Source: an uncultured Gammaproteobacteria bacterium
Lineage (GTDB): Bacteria; Pseudomonadota; Gammaproteobacteria; Enterobacterales; Psychrobiaceae
DNA: 60,062 bases
Assembly: GCA_913060565.1 (NCBI GenBank)
Contig: CAJXRU010000013.1
Location: forward strand, 1-60,062
Direction: 5' to 3'
Made by a program: the position numbers and the translations under genes. Below the pieces are notes generated by a model, which was not told where the DNA came from, searched no databases, and saw only the letters and a list, made by a program, of their open reading frames with translations. How positions within the stretch are numbered: the first letter of the stretch is position 1; each line of letters starts with the position of its first letter. Positions 1-8,185 of this stretch are shown here, piece by piece.

Positions 1-302
1 AGCTCAGCTGGATCACGTTTAACATAGGTACGCTTTTTGCGAGTTTCTACGTTAACAGTACGACCTTTTTCACCAGAACCTACTTTTAAGGTAGATTTCG
101 TTTTACGTTGTAAAGTCATTTTCTTTGGCGTTGCTTCACCGCCGTGCTGACCTGATAGTAATTCAAGTAAGGCTTGTTTTTCTTCTAATGACACGCTGTC
201 ATTTGGGCTTTTCTTGAAGCCTGCTTCTGCTAGTTGTTCGATAACACGTTCAACCGGTGCATCGATCTCTGTCGCCAAGCTTTTGACTGTTAATTCTGAC
301 AT
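1..302 (-). CDS. infB: Translation initiation factor IF-2, N-terminal part only
   Basis: The start codon is at 302 and the gene runs off the left edge, so only about the first 100 codons are present. The product begins MSELTVKSLATEIDAPVERV and continues into a Lys/Arg-rich stretch. This is the IF-2 N-terminal subdomain (IF2_N fold, then charged linker). The GTPase domains lie outside the window. IF-2 brings initiator fMet-tRNA to the 30S ribosome. The gene is third in the rimP-nusA-infB operon, 76 bases after nusA, and that spacer can fold (see hairpin at 322-378). Identity is firm from sequence and position. Confidence 0.95.
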   Translation of the reverse strand, partial: MSELTVKSLATEIDAPVERVIEQLAEAGFKKSPNDSVSLEEKQALLELLSGQHGGEATPKKMTLQRKTKSTLKVGSGEKGRTVNVETRKKRTYVKRDPAE

Positions 303-321
303 AGTAATAATTCCCCTTGCC

Positions 322-378
322 GTATACCAATTTTATCTAATGTGAGATCAATCTCTTACACACTTATATTGGTAATAC
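322..378 (-). repeat. Stem-loop in the nusA-infB spacer
   Basis: The spacer between nusA and infB contains nested inverted repeats. An outer arm at 322-331 (GTATACCAAT) pairs with 368-378 with one bulge, and an inner arm (GAGAT/ATCTC) lies at about 344-355. There is no U-tract, so this looks like an intercistronic RNA fold or processing site rather than a terminator. That role is inference. Confidence 0.45.
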
Positions 379-1875
379 TTATTCTTGCTCGTCGCTAAAC
401 CAACAAATGTTACGCGCAGCCATAATAAGCTCGCCTGCATGCTCAGCACTTAATTCTTCGATGCCTTCTAAATCATCGACGCCTTGCTCTGCTAAATCTT
501 CTAAAGTAACAACACCTTTACTTGCCAATACAAATGCAAGATGACGCTCTAAGCCTTCCAGGGCTAATAAATCGTCAGCTGGTTCAACACCATCTAATGA
601 TTCTTCAACTTTTAATGCTGATGTAGTTAGTGAGTTTTTAGCGCGTTCACGCAATTCATTCACTAGGTCTTCATCAAACCCTTCAATTTCTAATAATTCA
701 TTGACTGGTACGTAAGCGATTTCTTCTAATGAAGTGAAACCTTCGTCAACTAATACCTGAGCGAAATCTGAATCGATATCTAGCTCTTTAGTAAATACGT
801 CAACAATCTTGTTGTCTTCAGCTGAGTGCTTTTCTTTAAGCTCTGCAACCGTCATAACATTTAGATTCCAACCAGTTAACTGGCTTGCTAAACGAATGTT
901 TTGACCATTACGACCAATTGCTTGCGCTAGGTTGTCTTCTTCAACCGCTAAGTCCATTGAGTTTTCGTCTTCATCAACGATTACACTAACAACTTCAGCA
1001 GGCGCCATTGCATTAATCACGAACTGTGCAACGTTTTCGTCCCACAATACGATGTCAACACGCTCACCACCAAGTTCACCAGAAACAGCTTGTACACGTG
1101 AACCACGCATACCAACACAAGCACCAACAGGATCGATACGCTTGTCGTTACTCTTAACAGCAATTTTTGCACGTGAACCAGGATCACGAGCAGCGCCCAT
1201 GATATCTAGCATTTGCTCGCCAATTTCTGGCACTTCAATGCGGAATAGCTCAACTAACATGTCAGGATGAGTACGGCTTACACATAATGATGGACCGCGG
1301 TTGTCTTCTTTGATGGTGTAAAGTAAACCACGAACGCGATCGCCTGGGCGGAATGATTCGCGCGGTAAACGGTCATCTTTAAAAATAATAGCTTCTGCGT
1401 TATTACCTAAATCGATGATTACGCTATCACGTGTGCTCTTCTTAACAACACCAGTCACTAACTCGCCAACTTGATCGCGGTATTCGTCAACAACCATTTC
1501 ACGCTCAGCTTCACGTACTTTTTGTACGATAACTTGCTTAGCGGTTTGCGTTGTAATACGGTCAAATTCGATTGAATCAATTTGGTCTTCAATGAAATCA
1601 CCAAGTTGCATGCTCTCATCATCAAACTGTGCAGCTGATAATGTAATTTCTGCTAATGGGTTTTCGATTTCTTCATCAGCAACAACTAACCAACGACGGT
1701 AGGTATCAAATTCACCAGTTTTTCGGTCAATATCAACACGAACTTCAATTTCTTTTTCTGCTTTCTTTTTCGTTGCACTGGCTAGTGCAATTTCTAGCGC
1801 TTCAAAAATTTTCTCGCGAGGTACGCCTTTTTCGTTAGACACAGCCTCTGCAACTAACAATATCTCTTTGCTCAT
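379..1875 (-). CDS. nusA: Transcription termination/antitermination factor NusA
   Basis: This 498-residue protein binds RNA polymerase and modulates pausing, termination and antitermination in the cytoplasm. Its length matches E. coli NusA (495). Visible domain order: N-terminal RNAP-binding domain (about 1-125), S1 domain (about 135-200, [20 protein letters not shown]), two KH domains (about 200-345, with [17 protein letters not shown]), and two C-terminal acidic helix-hairpin-helix repeats (about 360-490), as in gammaproteobacterial NusA. It lies 26 bases after rimP and before infB, which is the usual operon. NusA is known to regulate its own operon, and the leader upstream of rimP has terminator-like hairpins that could be its target (inference). 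Confidence 0.98.
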   Translation of the reverse strand: MSKEILLVAEAVSNEKGVPREKIFEALEIALASATKKKAEKEIEVRVDIDRKTGEFDTYRRWLVVADEEIENPLAEITLSAAQFDDESMQLGDFIEDQIDSIEFDRITTQTAKQVIVQKVREAEREMVVDEYRDQVGELVTGVVKKSTRDSVIIDLGNNAEAIIFKDDRLPRESFRPGDRVRGLLYTIKEDNRGPSLCVSRTHPDMLVELFRIEVPEIGEQMLDIMGAARDPGSRAKIAVKSNDKRIDPVGACVGMRGSRVQAVSGELGGERVDIVLWDENVAQFVINAMAPAEVVSVIVDEDENSMDLAVEEDNLAQAIGRNGQNIRLASQLTGWNLNVMTVAELKEKHSAEDNKIVDVFTKELDIDSDFAQVLVDEGFTSLEEIAYVPVNELLEIEGFDEDLVNELRERAKNSLTTSALKVEESLDGVEPADDLLALEGLERHLAFVLASKGVVTLEDLAEQGVDDLEGIEELSAEHAGELIMAARNICWFSDEQE

Positions 1876-1901
1876 TTCTGCAGTCCTTCTATTTCTAATT
1901 T

Positions 1902-2360
1902 TTAAAATTGCGGAACGATATTAGCTTTTTTAACATTAGCTAATGCAATCGTATATTCTTGTCCATCAACAGTTAATGTAATCATTTCACCGTCAACACT
2001 AACAATTTCACCTTTAAACTTACGACGACCGTCAGTTGGCATTACCGTTTGTAACGATACTGTTTCTCCAACACGTTCACTGTAATGCTTAGCCTTAAAT
2101 AAAGGACGATCTAAGCCAGGTGAAGATACTTCTAAGTTGTATTCTGTTGTAATTGGGTCTTCAACATCTAATACAGCGCTCGCCTGGTGGCTAACTTCAG
2201 CGCATGCATCAACATCGATACCATTTTCGTGATCGATGAATAGCCGTAAAATCGAATGCTTACCCGCACGGATATATTCGATACCAATTAATTCATAACC
2301 AGCTGCTTCTACAGCAGGTTCAAGCATTTCTGTTAAGCGATTATCAATAGTAGACAACAC
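1902..2360 (-). CDS. rimP: Ribosome maturation factor RimP
   Basis: The 152-residue cytoplasmic protein assists late 30S subunit assembly. The sequence has the RimP N-terminal alpha/beta domain with [23 protein letters not shown], followed by the SSPGLDRPL motif and a C-terminal SH3-like barrel (about 85-150). Length is typical. It is the first gene of rimP-nusA-infB. The start is preceded by TTTAGGAGTGAGTG, which gives an AGGAG ribosome binding site. Upstream come a sigma-70-like promoter and two terminator-like hairpins instead of the tRNA-fMet gene often found here. Confidence 0.97.
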   Translation of the reverse strand: MLSTIDNRLTEMLEPAVEAAGYELIGIEYIRAGKHSILRLFIDHENGIDVDACAEVSHQASAVLDVEDPITTEYNLEVSSPGLDRPLFKAKHYSERVGETVSLQTVMPTDGRRKFKGEIVSVDGEMITLTVDGQEYTIALANVKKANIVPQF

Positions 2361-2392
2361 TCACTCCTAAATATTTTTCAAAACTCAAAAAC

Positions 2393-2413
2393 AAAAAAAG
2401 GGCCTATTGGCCC
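2393..2413 (-). terminator. Promoter-distal terminator-like hairpin in the rimP leader
   Basis: On the minus strand GGGCC-AATA-GGCCC is followed directly by seven T residues. It sits only about 35 bases before the rimP start and after the upstream promoter, so read-through is needed to express rimP. This suggests attenuation. The stem is short (5 bp). Confidence 0.6.
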
Positions 2414-2458
2414 AGTTTAATAGCAAACAATCAGCTTGCTTGATGTCGTACAGGTAAT

Positions 2459-2484
2459 AAAAAACCCCGTCTAAAAAGCGGGGC
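2459..2484 (-). terminator. Promoter-proximal terminator-like hairpin in the rimP leader
   Basis: The minus strand reads CCCCG...CGGGG with a small bulge and an A/T loop, then TTTTTT. It is the first of two tandem hairpins between the putative rimP promoter and the gene. Confidence 0.65.
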
Positions 2485-2643
2485 TTAACACTGGACCCTG
2501 TATATCAAGTTTCCTTGATAGCCAATAACCAACGTGAATCAATGATTGGACTTTATCTTTATGAAGTAATTGTTGTTGTGTTGGTTAATTCGAGCAGCCG
2601 CTCAAGAATCTAACCCAATCACTACATAAAGCAGATGGCGGAG

Positions 2644-2671
2644 ATTATACGCCTGACGGATAAAATATCAA
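2644..2671 (-). promoter_or_regulatory. Sigma-70-like promoter of rimP-nusA-infB
   Basis: Minus strand -35 TTGATA (2666-2671), 16-base spacer, -10 TATAAT (2644-2649, exact consensus). Transcription would start near 2637, leaving a leader of about 275 bases that contains both hairpins. No tRNA gene or ORF is seen in this leader. Confidence 0.65.
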
Positions 2672-2686
2672 CCTACAATCCCCGTT

Positions 2687-2710
2687 CTTTAGTGAGTAAT
2701 TTCACTAAAG
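2687..2710 (-). terminator. Hairpin after the MCP gene
   Basis: Perfect 9-bp inverted repeat (CTTTAGTGA / TCACTAAAG, 6-base loop) 17 bases after the MCP stop. There is no U-tract, so it may be a weak terminator or a 3'-end stabiliser. Confidence 0.4.
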
Positions 2711-2726
2711 TTTGATTTAGTCGTTG

Positions 2727-4406
2727 TTATTTAATCTTTATTAAATTTCCTAACTTAGATGAAATCTCACTTAAATGTTGCGACTGAAGCACGGTAGTTT
2801 GCGCACCTTCTAAAATAGCGTGACTTTTACCCGTTATTTCATCAATATTTTCACGTAATTGGCCAATGGTTGAAGATTGTTGTGTTGCTGCAGTGGCATT
2901 GTCGGAGTTCAATCCGTTAATGGTCTCAACCTGTCCAGTAACATTATCAAGTAGTGTTGACGCACTTTGGGCATTATCAACCGTTAACATTGCCTGCTCA
3001 CGACTTTCATTCATGACTTCACTCGCTTGTGTTGCGCCAACTTGAAGCCCCTTAACCAAATCATTAATCTCACTCGTTGCCTCCTGAGTACGTTGTGCAA
3101 GGGTTCTTACTTCATCAGCGACCACGGCAAATCCGCGTCCGGCTTCACCAGCGCGCGCGGCTTCAATAGCAGCGTTTAACGCTAACAAATTTGTTTGTTC
3201 AGCAATGCCGTCAATGGTGCTAATGATACCGCCAATACTATCGCTTTGTGCAGACAATTGGCCAACCACTTCATTGGCTTGTGTGATATTTTCTGCTAAT
3301 GCATTTATTTGTTGCAACGTTTGTTGCATGTTGGCACCACTGTCATTAATTCCTTGAGCGACTTCACTCGTAATTGATGCCGTATGATTTGCACGTTGAG
3401 AAACATCTTCACTGACGCTCATTAAATCAGTGACCGCTTGCGAAATGCCGTCCAAGTTAGCTTGCTGGCTGAAAATGTTCGATTCAGCTTCTTTGGCAAT
3501 ACTCGATGTTGTCGCAGAGTGGTGCTCTACATCGGCGGCTTGATTTCGAACGTCATTGAGTAAGTTCTCAAGAGCATCATGAAGCGTTGCAATGCCACCT
3601 GATAACTGATTAATTTCGTACTTTTCACTTTGAGCTTGCCAATTATCTAGCGTTCCTTCTTTTAACGATGACGCTAACGATGTCGTATTACGTGTTAAAC
3701 GGCTAATTGGGCTTGATACATTTTTATAGAGAAAAAAGTAAATAAATCCACTAACCAATAACAACACGATAAAAGTCGCTAAGCTTAATTTTATCGCTAA
3801 TGCGTTAGACGCAGCCATTTTTGCTGCAATAGGTGTTACAACGGACAAACCACCAAGCACCTTTGCGTCTGACACAGGGATGCTATGACAATTCGCACAA
3901 CCAGGGTGCATATTACTCATAAGTGGAACTGCGATTTTATAAAAATCACTGTCTTGGGTGATAATAGGGTTGAGATCGCCACGAGAGAAATTATCGATGG
4001 CGTCTCGTTCAAAGGATGTTTTTGTCGCCGTGATATCTTTGCCAAAAGAGGTTAAGTTTAATTTTGACTCATCCGTGAACAAACGAATTTGAGCGACATC
4101 ATCACCGAATTTATGAGTAACAGCTAAATCAACCGCCTCAATTGTTTTAATCCAATCTTGGTGTATTTCTGCCTTTTTTATGGGATCAGTTTCTGTCGTA
4201 AACTCTTGATTAAACCTGACAGTAGACACCATAAACATCTGGGCAGTTCGTTGAATATTTTCATTGCTTAATTGTTCGACGCGAGCGATGGTATCGCTGC
4301 GAAAAGTGGTCACTAAGATAAAGGCAAGCCCTACACAAGCGACAACGGCGACGGCCGCAAGACGAGTTAAGATATTAAAATTTAACGTTGACGATTTCGG
4401 TGTCAT
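2727..4406 (-). CDS. Methyl-accepting chemotaxis protein with a periplasmic c-type haem motif
   Basis: The 559-residue inner-membrane chemoreceptor has TM1 at about 13-34, a periplasmic sensor at about 35-205, TM2 at about 206-227 and a cytoplasmic signalling region to the end. The conserved hairpin tip is at about 400-440 ([20 protein letters not shown]). The sensor carries CANCH (residues 170-174) in [11 protein letters not shown], a CxxCH haem c attachment motif typical of the Tll0287-like/DUF3365 sensor family. It therefore probably senses redox state or a haem ligand such as oxygen or nitric oxide and signals to CheA/CheW (inference). A perfect FNR-type box precedes it. It sits between tRNA-Leu and rimP, where tRNA-fMet is common in relatives. 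Ribosome binding site AAGGA is 8 bases before ATG. Confidence 0.9.
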   Translation of the reverse strand: MTPKSSTLNFNILTRLAAVAVVACVGLAFILVTTFRSDTIARVEQLSNENIQRTAQMFMVSTVRFNQEFTTETDPIKKAEIHQDWIKTIEAVDLAVTHKFGDDVAQIRLFTDESKLNLTSFGKDITATKTSFERDAIDNFSRGDLNPIITQDSDFYKIAVPLMSNMHPGCANCHSIPVSDAKVLGGLSVVTPIAAKMAASNALAIKLSLATFIVLLLVSGFIYFFLYKNVSSPISRLTRNTTSLASSLKEGTLDNWQAQSEKYEINQLSGGIATLHDALENLLNDVRNQAADVEHHSATTSSIAKEAESNIFSQQANLDGISQAVTDLMSVSEDVSQRANHTASITSEVAQGINDSGANMQQTLQQINALAENITQANEVVGQLSAQSDSIGGIISTIDGIAEQTNLLALNAAIEAARAGEAGRGFAVVADEVRTLAQRTQEATSEINDLVKGLQVGATQASEVMNESREQAMLTVDNAQSASTLLDNVTGQVETINGLNSDNATAATQQSSTIGQLRENIDEITGKSHAILEGAQTTVLQSQHLSEISSKLGNLIKIK

Positions 4407-4441
4407 GACGAAATTCCTTTTTCACATTGCTATTATTTAAA

Positions 4442-4455
4442 TTGATATAGATCAA
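4442..4455. promoter_or_regulatory. FNR/Anr/EtrA-type box upstream of the haem MCP
   Basis: TTGAT-ATAG-ATCAA is a perfect TTGAT-N4-ATCAA palindrome 36-49 bases before the MCP start. The only -10-like sequence I see (TAAATA, about 4433-4438) is just downstream, so the box would overlap the -35/spacer region. That placement favours repression over class II activation (inference). Confidence 0.6.
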
Positions 4456-4531
4456 TCTTTATTTCTATTTGTTATTAACATATAAGAAGAAGTTATTAAT
4501 GGCAATAACTCTTGATTTATAAACATAAAAA

Positions 4532-4557
4532 AACCCGTTACTAAAAAGTAACGGGTT
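4532..4557 (-). terminator. Terminator of the secG-tRNA-Leu transcript
   Basis: Perfect 11-bp inverted repeat (AACCCGTTACT / AGTAACGGGTT, AAAA loop). On the minus strand it is followed by a run of T. It lies 9 bases beyond the 3' end of tRNA-Leu. Confidence 0.85.
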
Positions 4558-4565
4558 TTATAATT

Positions 4566-4652
4566 TGGTGCGGATGGGGGGACTTGAACCCCCACGCCCT
4601 TTCGAGCACCAGCCCCTCAAGCTGGCGTGTCTACCAATTCCACCACATCCGC
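4566..4652 (-). tRNA. leuU: tRNA-Leu, anticodon GAG
   Basis: The 87-base minus-strand sequence begins GCGGATGTGGTGGAATTGG and ends with the matching acceptor strand CATCCGC, discriminator A and an encoded CCA. The anticodon stem CCAGC/GCTGG holds loop TTGAGGG, giving anticodon GAG. The long variable arm (TGCTCGAAAGGGCG) is the class II form expected for leucine, and the T-loop is GTTCAAG. It follows secG, as in E. coli (secG-leuU). Confidence 0.95.
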
Positions 4653-4662
4653 AAATATGTGA

Positions 4663-5004
4663 TTATTGAGGTACTGAACCGTTTTCAGATGCAGGATTTT
4701 CTTCAGCAACTGGCGGTTTAGCAGTCTCTACTTGCTCAGTAGCAAGATTTTCAAATTCGTCTGTTTTATTAGAACGTTCAGCAGTCAATGTGCCTAAAAA
4801 TAAGCTGATGATGAAGAATAACGTTGCTAATACACCAGTACTACGAGTTAAGAAGCTACCCGCGCCTGATGAACCGAAAACTGAGCCTGATGCACCACTG
4901 CCAAATGATGCGCCCATATCGGCACCTTTACCTTGTTGAATCAATACTAAACCAATGATTGCTAAGGCAACAATTAAATAAATTACAATAAGTACTTCGT
5001 ACAT
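4663..5004 (-). CDS. secG: Protein-export membrane protein SecG
   Basis: This 113-residue auxiliary subunit of the SecYEG translocon has two predicted transmembrane segments (about 3-21 and 53-72). The typical SecG motif IGLVLIQQGKGADMGASFGSG is present around 17-37, followed by an acidic low-complexity tail. Its start codon overlaps the tpiA stop codon by one base (TAATG), which implies translational coupling. tRNA-Leu follows immediately in the same transcript. Confidence 0.95.
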   Translation of the reverse strand: MYEVLIVIYLIVALAIIGLVLIQQGKGADMGASFGSGASGSVFGSSGAGSFLTRSTGVLATLFFIISLFLGTLTAERSNKTDEFENLATEQVETAKPPVAEENPASENGSVPQ

Positions 5005-5771
5005 TACAAGCTACTCTGTGCGTTCTGGCAAATTGTCATAAACTTGTCGCTAACTAAGCTGGCACCGCCAACTAATGCGCCGTTTATGTCGTTTTGCTTA
5101 AATAGTTCAGCAGCGTTTTTTTCATTGACGCTACCGCCATACAATATTCTTACTCCTTGAGCGACTTCTGCATCATATTTCGCTAAATGATTGCGAATAA
5201 AATGATGAACAGCTTGCGCCTGCTCAGGGGTTGCGCTTTTACCAGTGCCAATTGCCCATACTGGTTCATAAGCAATTACACCATTTTTAAAAGATTCAAT
5301 ACCCATTAGATTTACAACGGCATCAATATCTGTAGCGATAACATCAAATGTTTTATCGTCTTCGCGTTCTTGATCTGTTTCACCAGAACATAAAATTGGC
5401 GTTATATTGTTATCTAATGCCATTTTATATTTTTCAGCGACTAATTCTGGTGTTTCTCCAAAAATAGCACGTCGTTCTGAGTGTCCAACAATCACAAATG
5501 TCGCACTAACTTCATTAAGCATGTCTACTGAAACTTCTCCAGTAAAAGCACCTGATGCTTGTTCGCTAACATTTTGAGCACCAACATTAATAACGCTATT
5601 GTTATTAATAACTTGCTGCGAAAGACTTTCAATGTATACACTTGGTGGACAAATTAAAACGTCAATGCCATCTATTGCTTGCGAATTAAATACTTGGGTA
5701 AATTCACTAATCAGTGATTTGTTCCCGTTCATTTTCCAGTTGCCAGCAATTAGCGGTGTTAATTGACTCAT
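5004..5771 (-). CDS. tpiA: Triosephosphate isomerase
   Basis: This cytoplasmic glycolytic enzyme interconverts dihydroxyacetone phosphate and glyceraldehyde 3-phosphate. It has 255 residues from the chosen start, typical of the family. Visible motifs: GNWKMN with catalytic Lys near residue 13, VGHSERR with catalytic His, YEPVWAIGTG with catalytic Glu, and the phosphate-binding YGGSVN and GALVGGASL. An in-frame upstream start would add 15 residues not found in the family. The ATG at 5771 has an AAGGGG ribosome binding site. The position between glmM and secG matches pseudomonads rather than E. coli. Confidence 0.96.
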   Translation of the reverse strand: MSQLTPLIAGNWKMNGNKSLISEFTQVFNSQAIDGIDVLICPPSVYIESLSQQVINNNSVINVGAQNVSEQASGAFTGEVSVDMLNEVSATFVIVGHSERRAIFGETPELVAEKYKMALDNNITPILCSGETDQEREDDKTFDVIATDIDAVVNLMGIESFKNGVIAYEPVWAIGTGKSATPEQAQAVHHFIRNHLAKYDAEVAQGVRILYGGSVNEKNAAELFKQNDINGALVGGASLVSDKFMTICQNAQSSL

Positions 5772-5812
5772 TCTTGTCCCCTTTAAAAGCGGAGGAGATA
5801 GTAACGATTCTT

Positions 5813-5890
5813 TCACGGCGTTACAAGTATCAAGGCTAAAAAACTTAACTTTTACAGTTGTTCGCTTTTTTTTTAACCCAAACGCCGTGA
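5813..5890. repeat. Long-range inverted repeat upstream of tpiA
   Basis: TCACGGCGTT (5813-5822) is exactly complementary to AACGCCGTGA (5881-5890) across 58 bases, in the glmM-tpiA gap. In a glmM-tpiA read-through mRNA it would form a 10-bp stem close to the tpiA ribosome binding site. Function unknown. Confidence 0.4.
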
Positions 5891-5914
5891 TTAGTCGTTG
5901 TTTAATTTAATAAA

Positions 5915-7255
5915 TTAGGCGCAAACGCGCTTAACAACATCACTAATGTCATTTGCGTGTTGTAACACGTCATTTTCAACAACACCTTCAACCATTACGC
6001 GAATAAGAGGCTCTGTTCCAGACTTTCTTAACAATACGCGTCCCTGATCGCCAAGTGCAGTTTCCGCACTCTCAACAGCCGCTAACACATCGTTATTTTC
6101 CAGAGGATTTTCATCACCGCCGAAGCGCACGTTAATTAATATTTGCGGCAGTAATTTCATGCCATTACGCAATGCTTTAACAGATAGACCTGATTGAATC
6201 ACCGCTTGCAATACTAACAGTGCTGCAACAACACCATCACCTGTAGTGTTGTGATCGAGTGAAATAATGTGACCCGAGTTTTCGCCACCAATTTTCCAGT
6301 CGTTTGCCGCTAACCCTTCAAGAACATGACGGTCACCCACATCGGCACGAACAAATGGTACACCTAGATCGCGTAGCGCAAGCTCTAACCCAAGGTTGCT
6401 CATTTTAGTACCGACAACACCGCCACCTAATTCGCCACGTTTTAGCGCTTCACGCACAATAATAAATAACGTTTCATCACCATCTAATGCGCTACCATCG
6501 CCGTCGACCATCATTAATCGGTCGCCGTCACCATCTAAAGCGATACCCATATCCGCTTTATGTTCAACAACAGCTTTTTGCAAATTACCGAGATCCGTTG
6601 CGCCATAACCGTCATTAATATTTAACCCATCTGGTTTACAGCCAATTGGTACGACTTCAGCGCCCAGCTCACTAAACACAGCTGGCGCTATGTGATAGGT
6701 TGCACCGTGGGCACAATCGACCACTAATTTAAGTCCCGCTAACGATAGGTTATTTGGAAAGTTACTTTTACAAAACTCAATATATCGACCTGCAGCATCA
6801 TTGATACGACTTGCTTTTCCGAGAAACTCAGATTCAACACATCCCATTCCTTTGTCAATTTCAGCTTCAATGGCCAGTTCAAGGTCATCATCTAACTTAG
6901 TCCCATTAGCTGAGAAAAACTTAATGCCGTTATCGTAATATGGATTATGTGAAGCACTGATTACAATGCCAGCCTCTGCACGGAAGGTTCGAGTAAGATA
7001 AGCAACTGCTGGCGTAGGCATAGGCCCTACGAGTGCCACATTAATACCTGCGGCTGATAAGCCTGCTTCCAATGCCGATTCAAGCATGTATCCTGAAATA
7101 CGGGTATCTTTACCAATAATAACTTTTTTAGTGCCTACTTGTGAGAAAACACGGCCAGCCGCATAACCCAGTCTCATTGCGAATTCCGGGGTAATTTTAC
7201 CTTCCCCTACTTTACCGCGGATACCGTCGGTACCAAAATATTTACGTTGTGACAT
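5915..7255 (-). CDS. glmM: Phosphoglucosamine mutase
   Basis: This cytoplasmic enzyme converts glucosamine 6-phosphate to glucosamine 1-phosphate for peptidoglycan and LPS precursor synthesis. It has 446 residues (E. coli 445). Landmarks: [19 protein letters not shown] at the N-terminus, the phosphoserine loop [16 protein letters not shown] with Ser102, the metal loop DGDGDRLM, the sugar-binding GGENSGHI, and the phosphate-binding [15 protein letters not shown] near the C-terminus. It follows folP by 20 bases, so the two are probably co-transcribed. Confidence 0.97.
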   Translation of the reverse strand: MSQRKYFGTDGIRGKVGEGKITPEFAMRLGYAAGRVFSQVGTKKVIIGKDTRISGYMLESALEAGLSAAGINVALVGPMPTPAVAYLTRTFRAEAGIVISASHNPYYDNGIKFFSANGTKLDDDLELAIEAEIDKGMGCVESEFLGKASRINDAAGRYIEFCKSNFPNNLSLAGLKLVVDCAHGATYHIAPAVFSELGAEVVPIGCKPDGLNINDGYGATDLGNLQKAVVEHKADMGIALDGDGDRLMMVDGDGSALDGDETLFIIVREALKRGELGGGVVGTKMSNLGLELALRDLGVPFVRADVGDRHVLEGLAANDWKIGGENSGHIISLDHNTTGDGVVAALLVLQAVIQSGLSVKALRNGMKLLPQILINVRFGGDENPLENNDVLAAVESAETALGDQGRVLLRKSGTEPLIRVMVEGVVENDVLQHANDISDVVKRVCA

Positions 7256-7275
7256 AGTCTTCCTTATCTGTTTTC

Positions 7276-8109
7276 TTAGTTGGTGGCGTTGGCCACTGTA
7301 TTCATGATTTTGAGCATATCAGCCGTTTCTTTTACATCATGAACACGTAAAATGTGCGCCCCTTGTTGAGCGCATAATAACGCACCCGTAAGACTTGATG
7401 CCAGTCGTTCATCAACTTTTAAGCTTAAAAGATGATCAAACATACTTTTTCGCGACAATCCAGCAAGTATGGGCAGTTTAAAATCTAAAAATTGATTAAA
7501 TTGATTAATTAAGCGAAAGTTATGGGCCATTGTTTTCCCAAAGCCAAAACCAGGGTCAAGGATGATATTCTCTCGTTTAATGCCAGCTTTTATACACTGC
7601 GTTATTCGTTCGCTTAAAAAACAAGCCACTTCATCGATGACGTCACTGTATTGAGGATTATCTTGCATGTCTTGTGGTTGACCTTGCATATGCATAATAC
7701 ATACAGGGACGCCCGCTTGCGCAGCAACGTCAAGTGCTCCGTCTTCCGTTAATGCGCGAACATCATTGATTAGGTCCGCGCCAGCTTCGACTGCTTGTTT
7801 CATTACTTGTGGTTTACTGGTATCGATAGATATCCATACATCAGACTCTCTACGTATAGCCTCTATGATTGGAATGACACGGGCAATTTCTTGCTCTTCA
7901 CTTACGTGAGCAGCTCCAGGCCTTGTTGATTCACCGCCAATATCGATAATAGTAGCGCCATCTCTAATCATGGCCTTTGCTTGTTCTAACGCAGCATCAA
8001 TATGATTAAATCGACCGCCGTCAGAGAATGAGTCAGGTGTGACATTTAAAATCCCCATCACTTGTGGAGAAGTCAAATTAAGGGTCTTATTTCGATTACT
8101 AATTTTCAT
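7276..8109 (-). CDS. folP: Dihydropteroate synthase
   Basis: This enzyme condenses p-aminobenzoate with the dihydropterin pyrophosphate in folate synthesis and is the sulfonamide target. It has 277 residues in a TIM barrel. Signature motifs are [28 protein letters not shown] and [12 protein letters not shown], with GLSRKSMF for the substrate loop. It lies between ftsH and glmM as in E. coli. A terminator separates it from ftsH, so it probably also has its own promoter, which I could not place. Confidence 0.97.
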   Translation of the reverse strand: MKISNRNKTLNLTSPQVMGILNVTPDSFSDGGRFNHIDAALEQAKAMIRDGATIIDIGGESTRPGAAHVSEEQEIARVIPIIEAIRRESDVWISIDTSKPQVMKQAVEAGADLINDVRALTEDGALDVAAQAGVPVCIMHMQGQPQDMQDNPQYSDVIDEVACFLSERITQCIKAGIKRENIILDPGFGFGKTMAHNFRLINQFNQFLDFKLPILAGLSRKSMFDHLLSLKVDERLASSLTGALLCAQQGAHILRVHDVKETADMLKIMNTVANATN

Positions 8110-8150
8110 GCGATTACTCAGACTGGCATTATTAAATTCTAGTCATAAAA

Positions 8151-8170
8151 AAAGCCCCAACTGGGGCTTT
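8151..8170 (-). terminator. Terminator after ftsH
   Basis: AAAGCCCC-AACT-GGGGCTTT with a T-run on the minus strand, 16 bases after the ftsH stop. Confidence 0.85.
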
Positions 8171-8185
8171 ACAAACTGCCGTCAA

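Noticed and set aside
2400-2660. A tRNA-fMet gene between the MCP and rimP
   Set aside because: No T-loop, anticodon arm or acceptor stem of a tRNA can be drawn on either strand.
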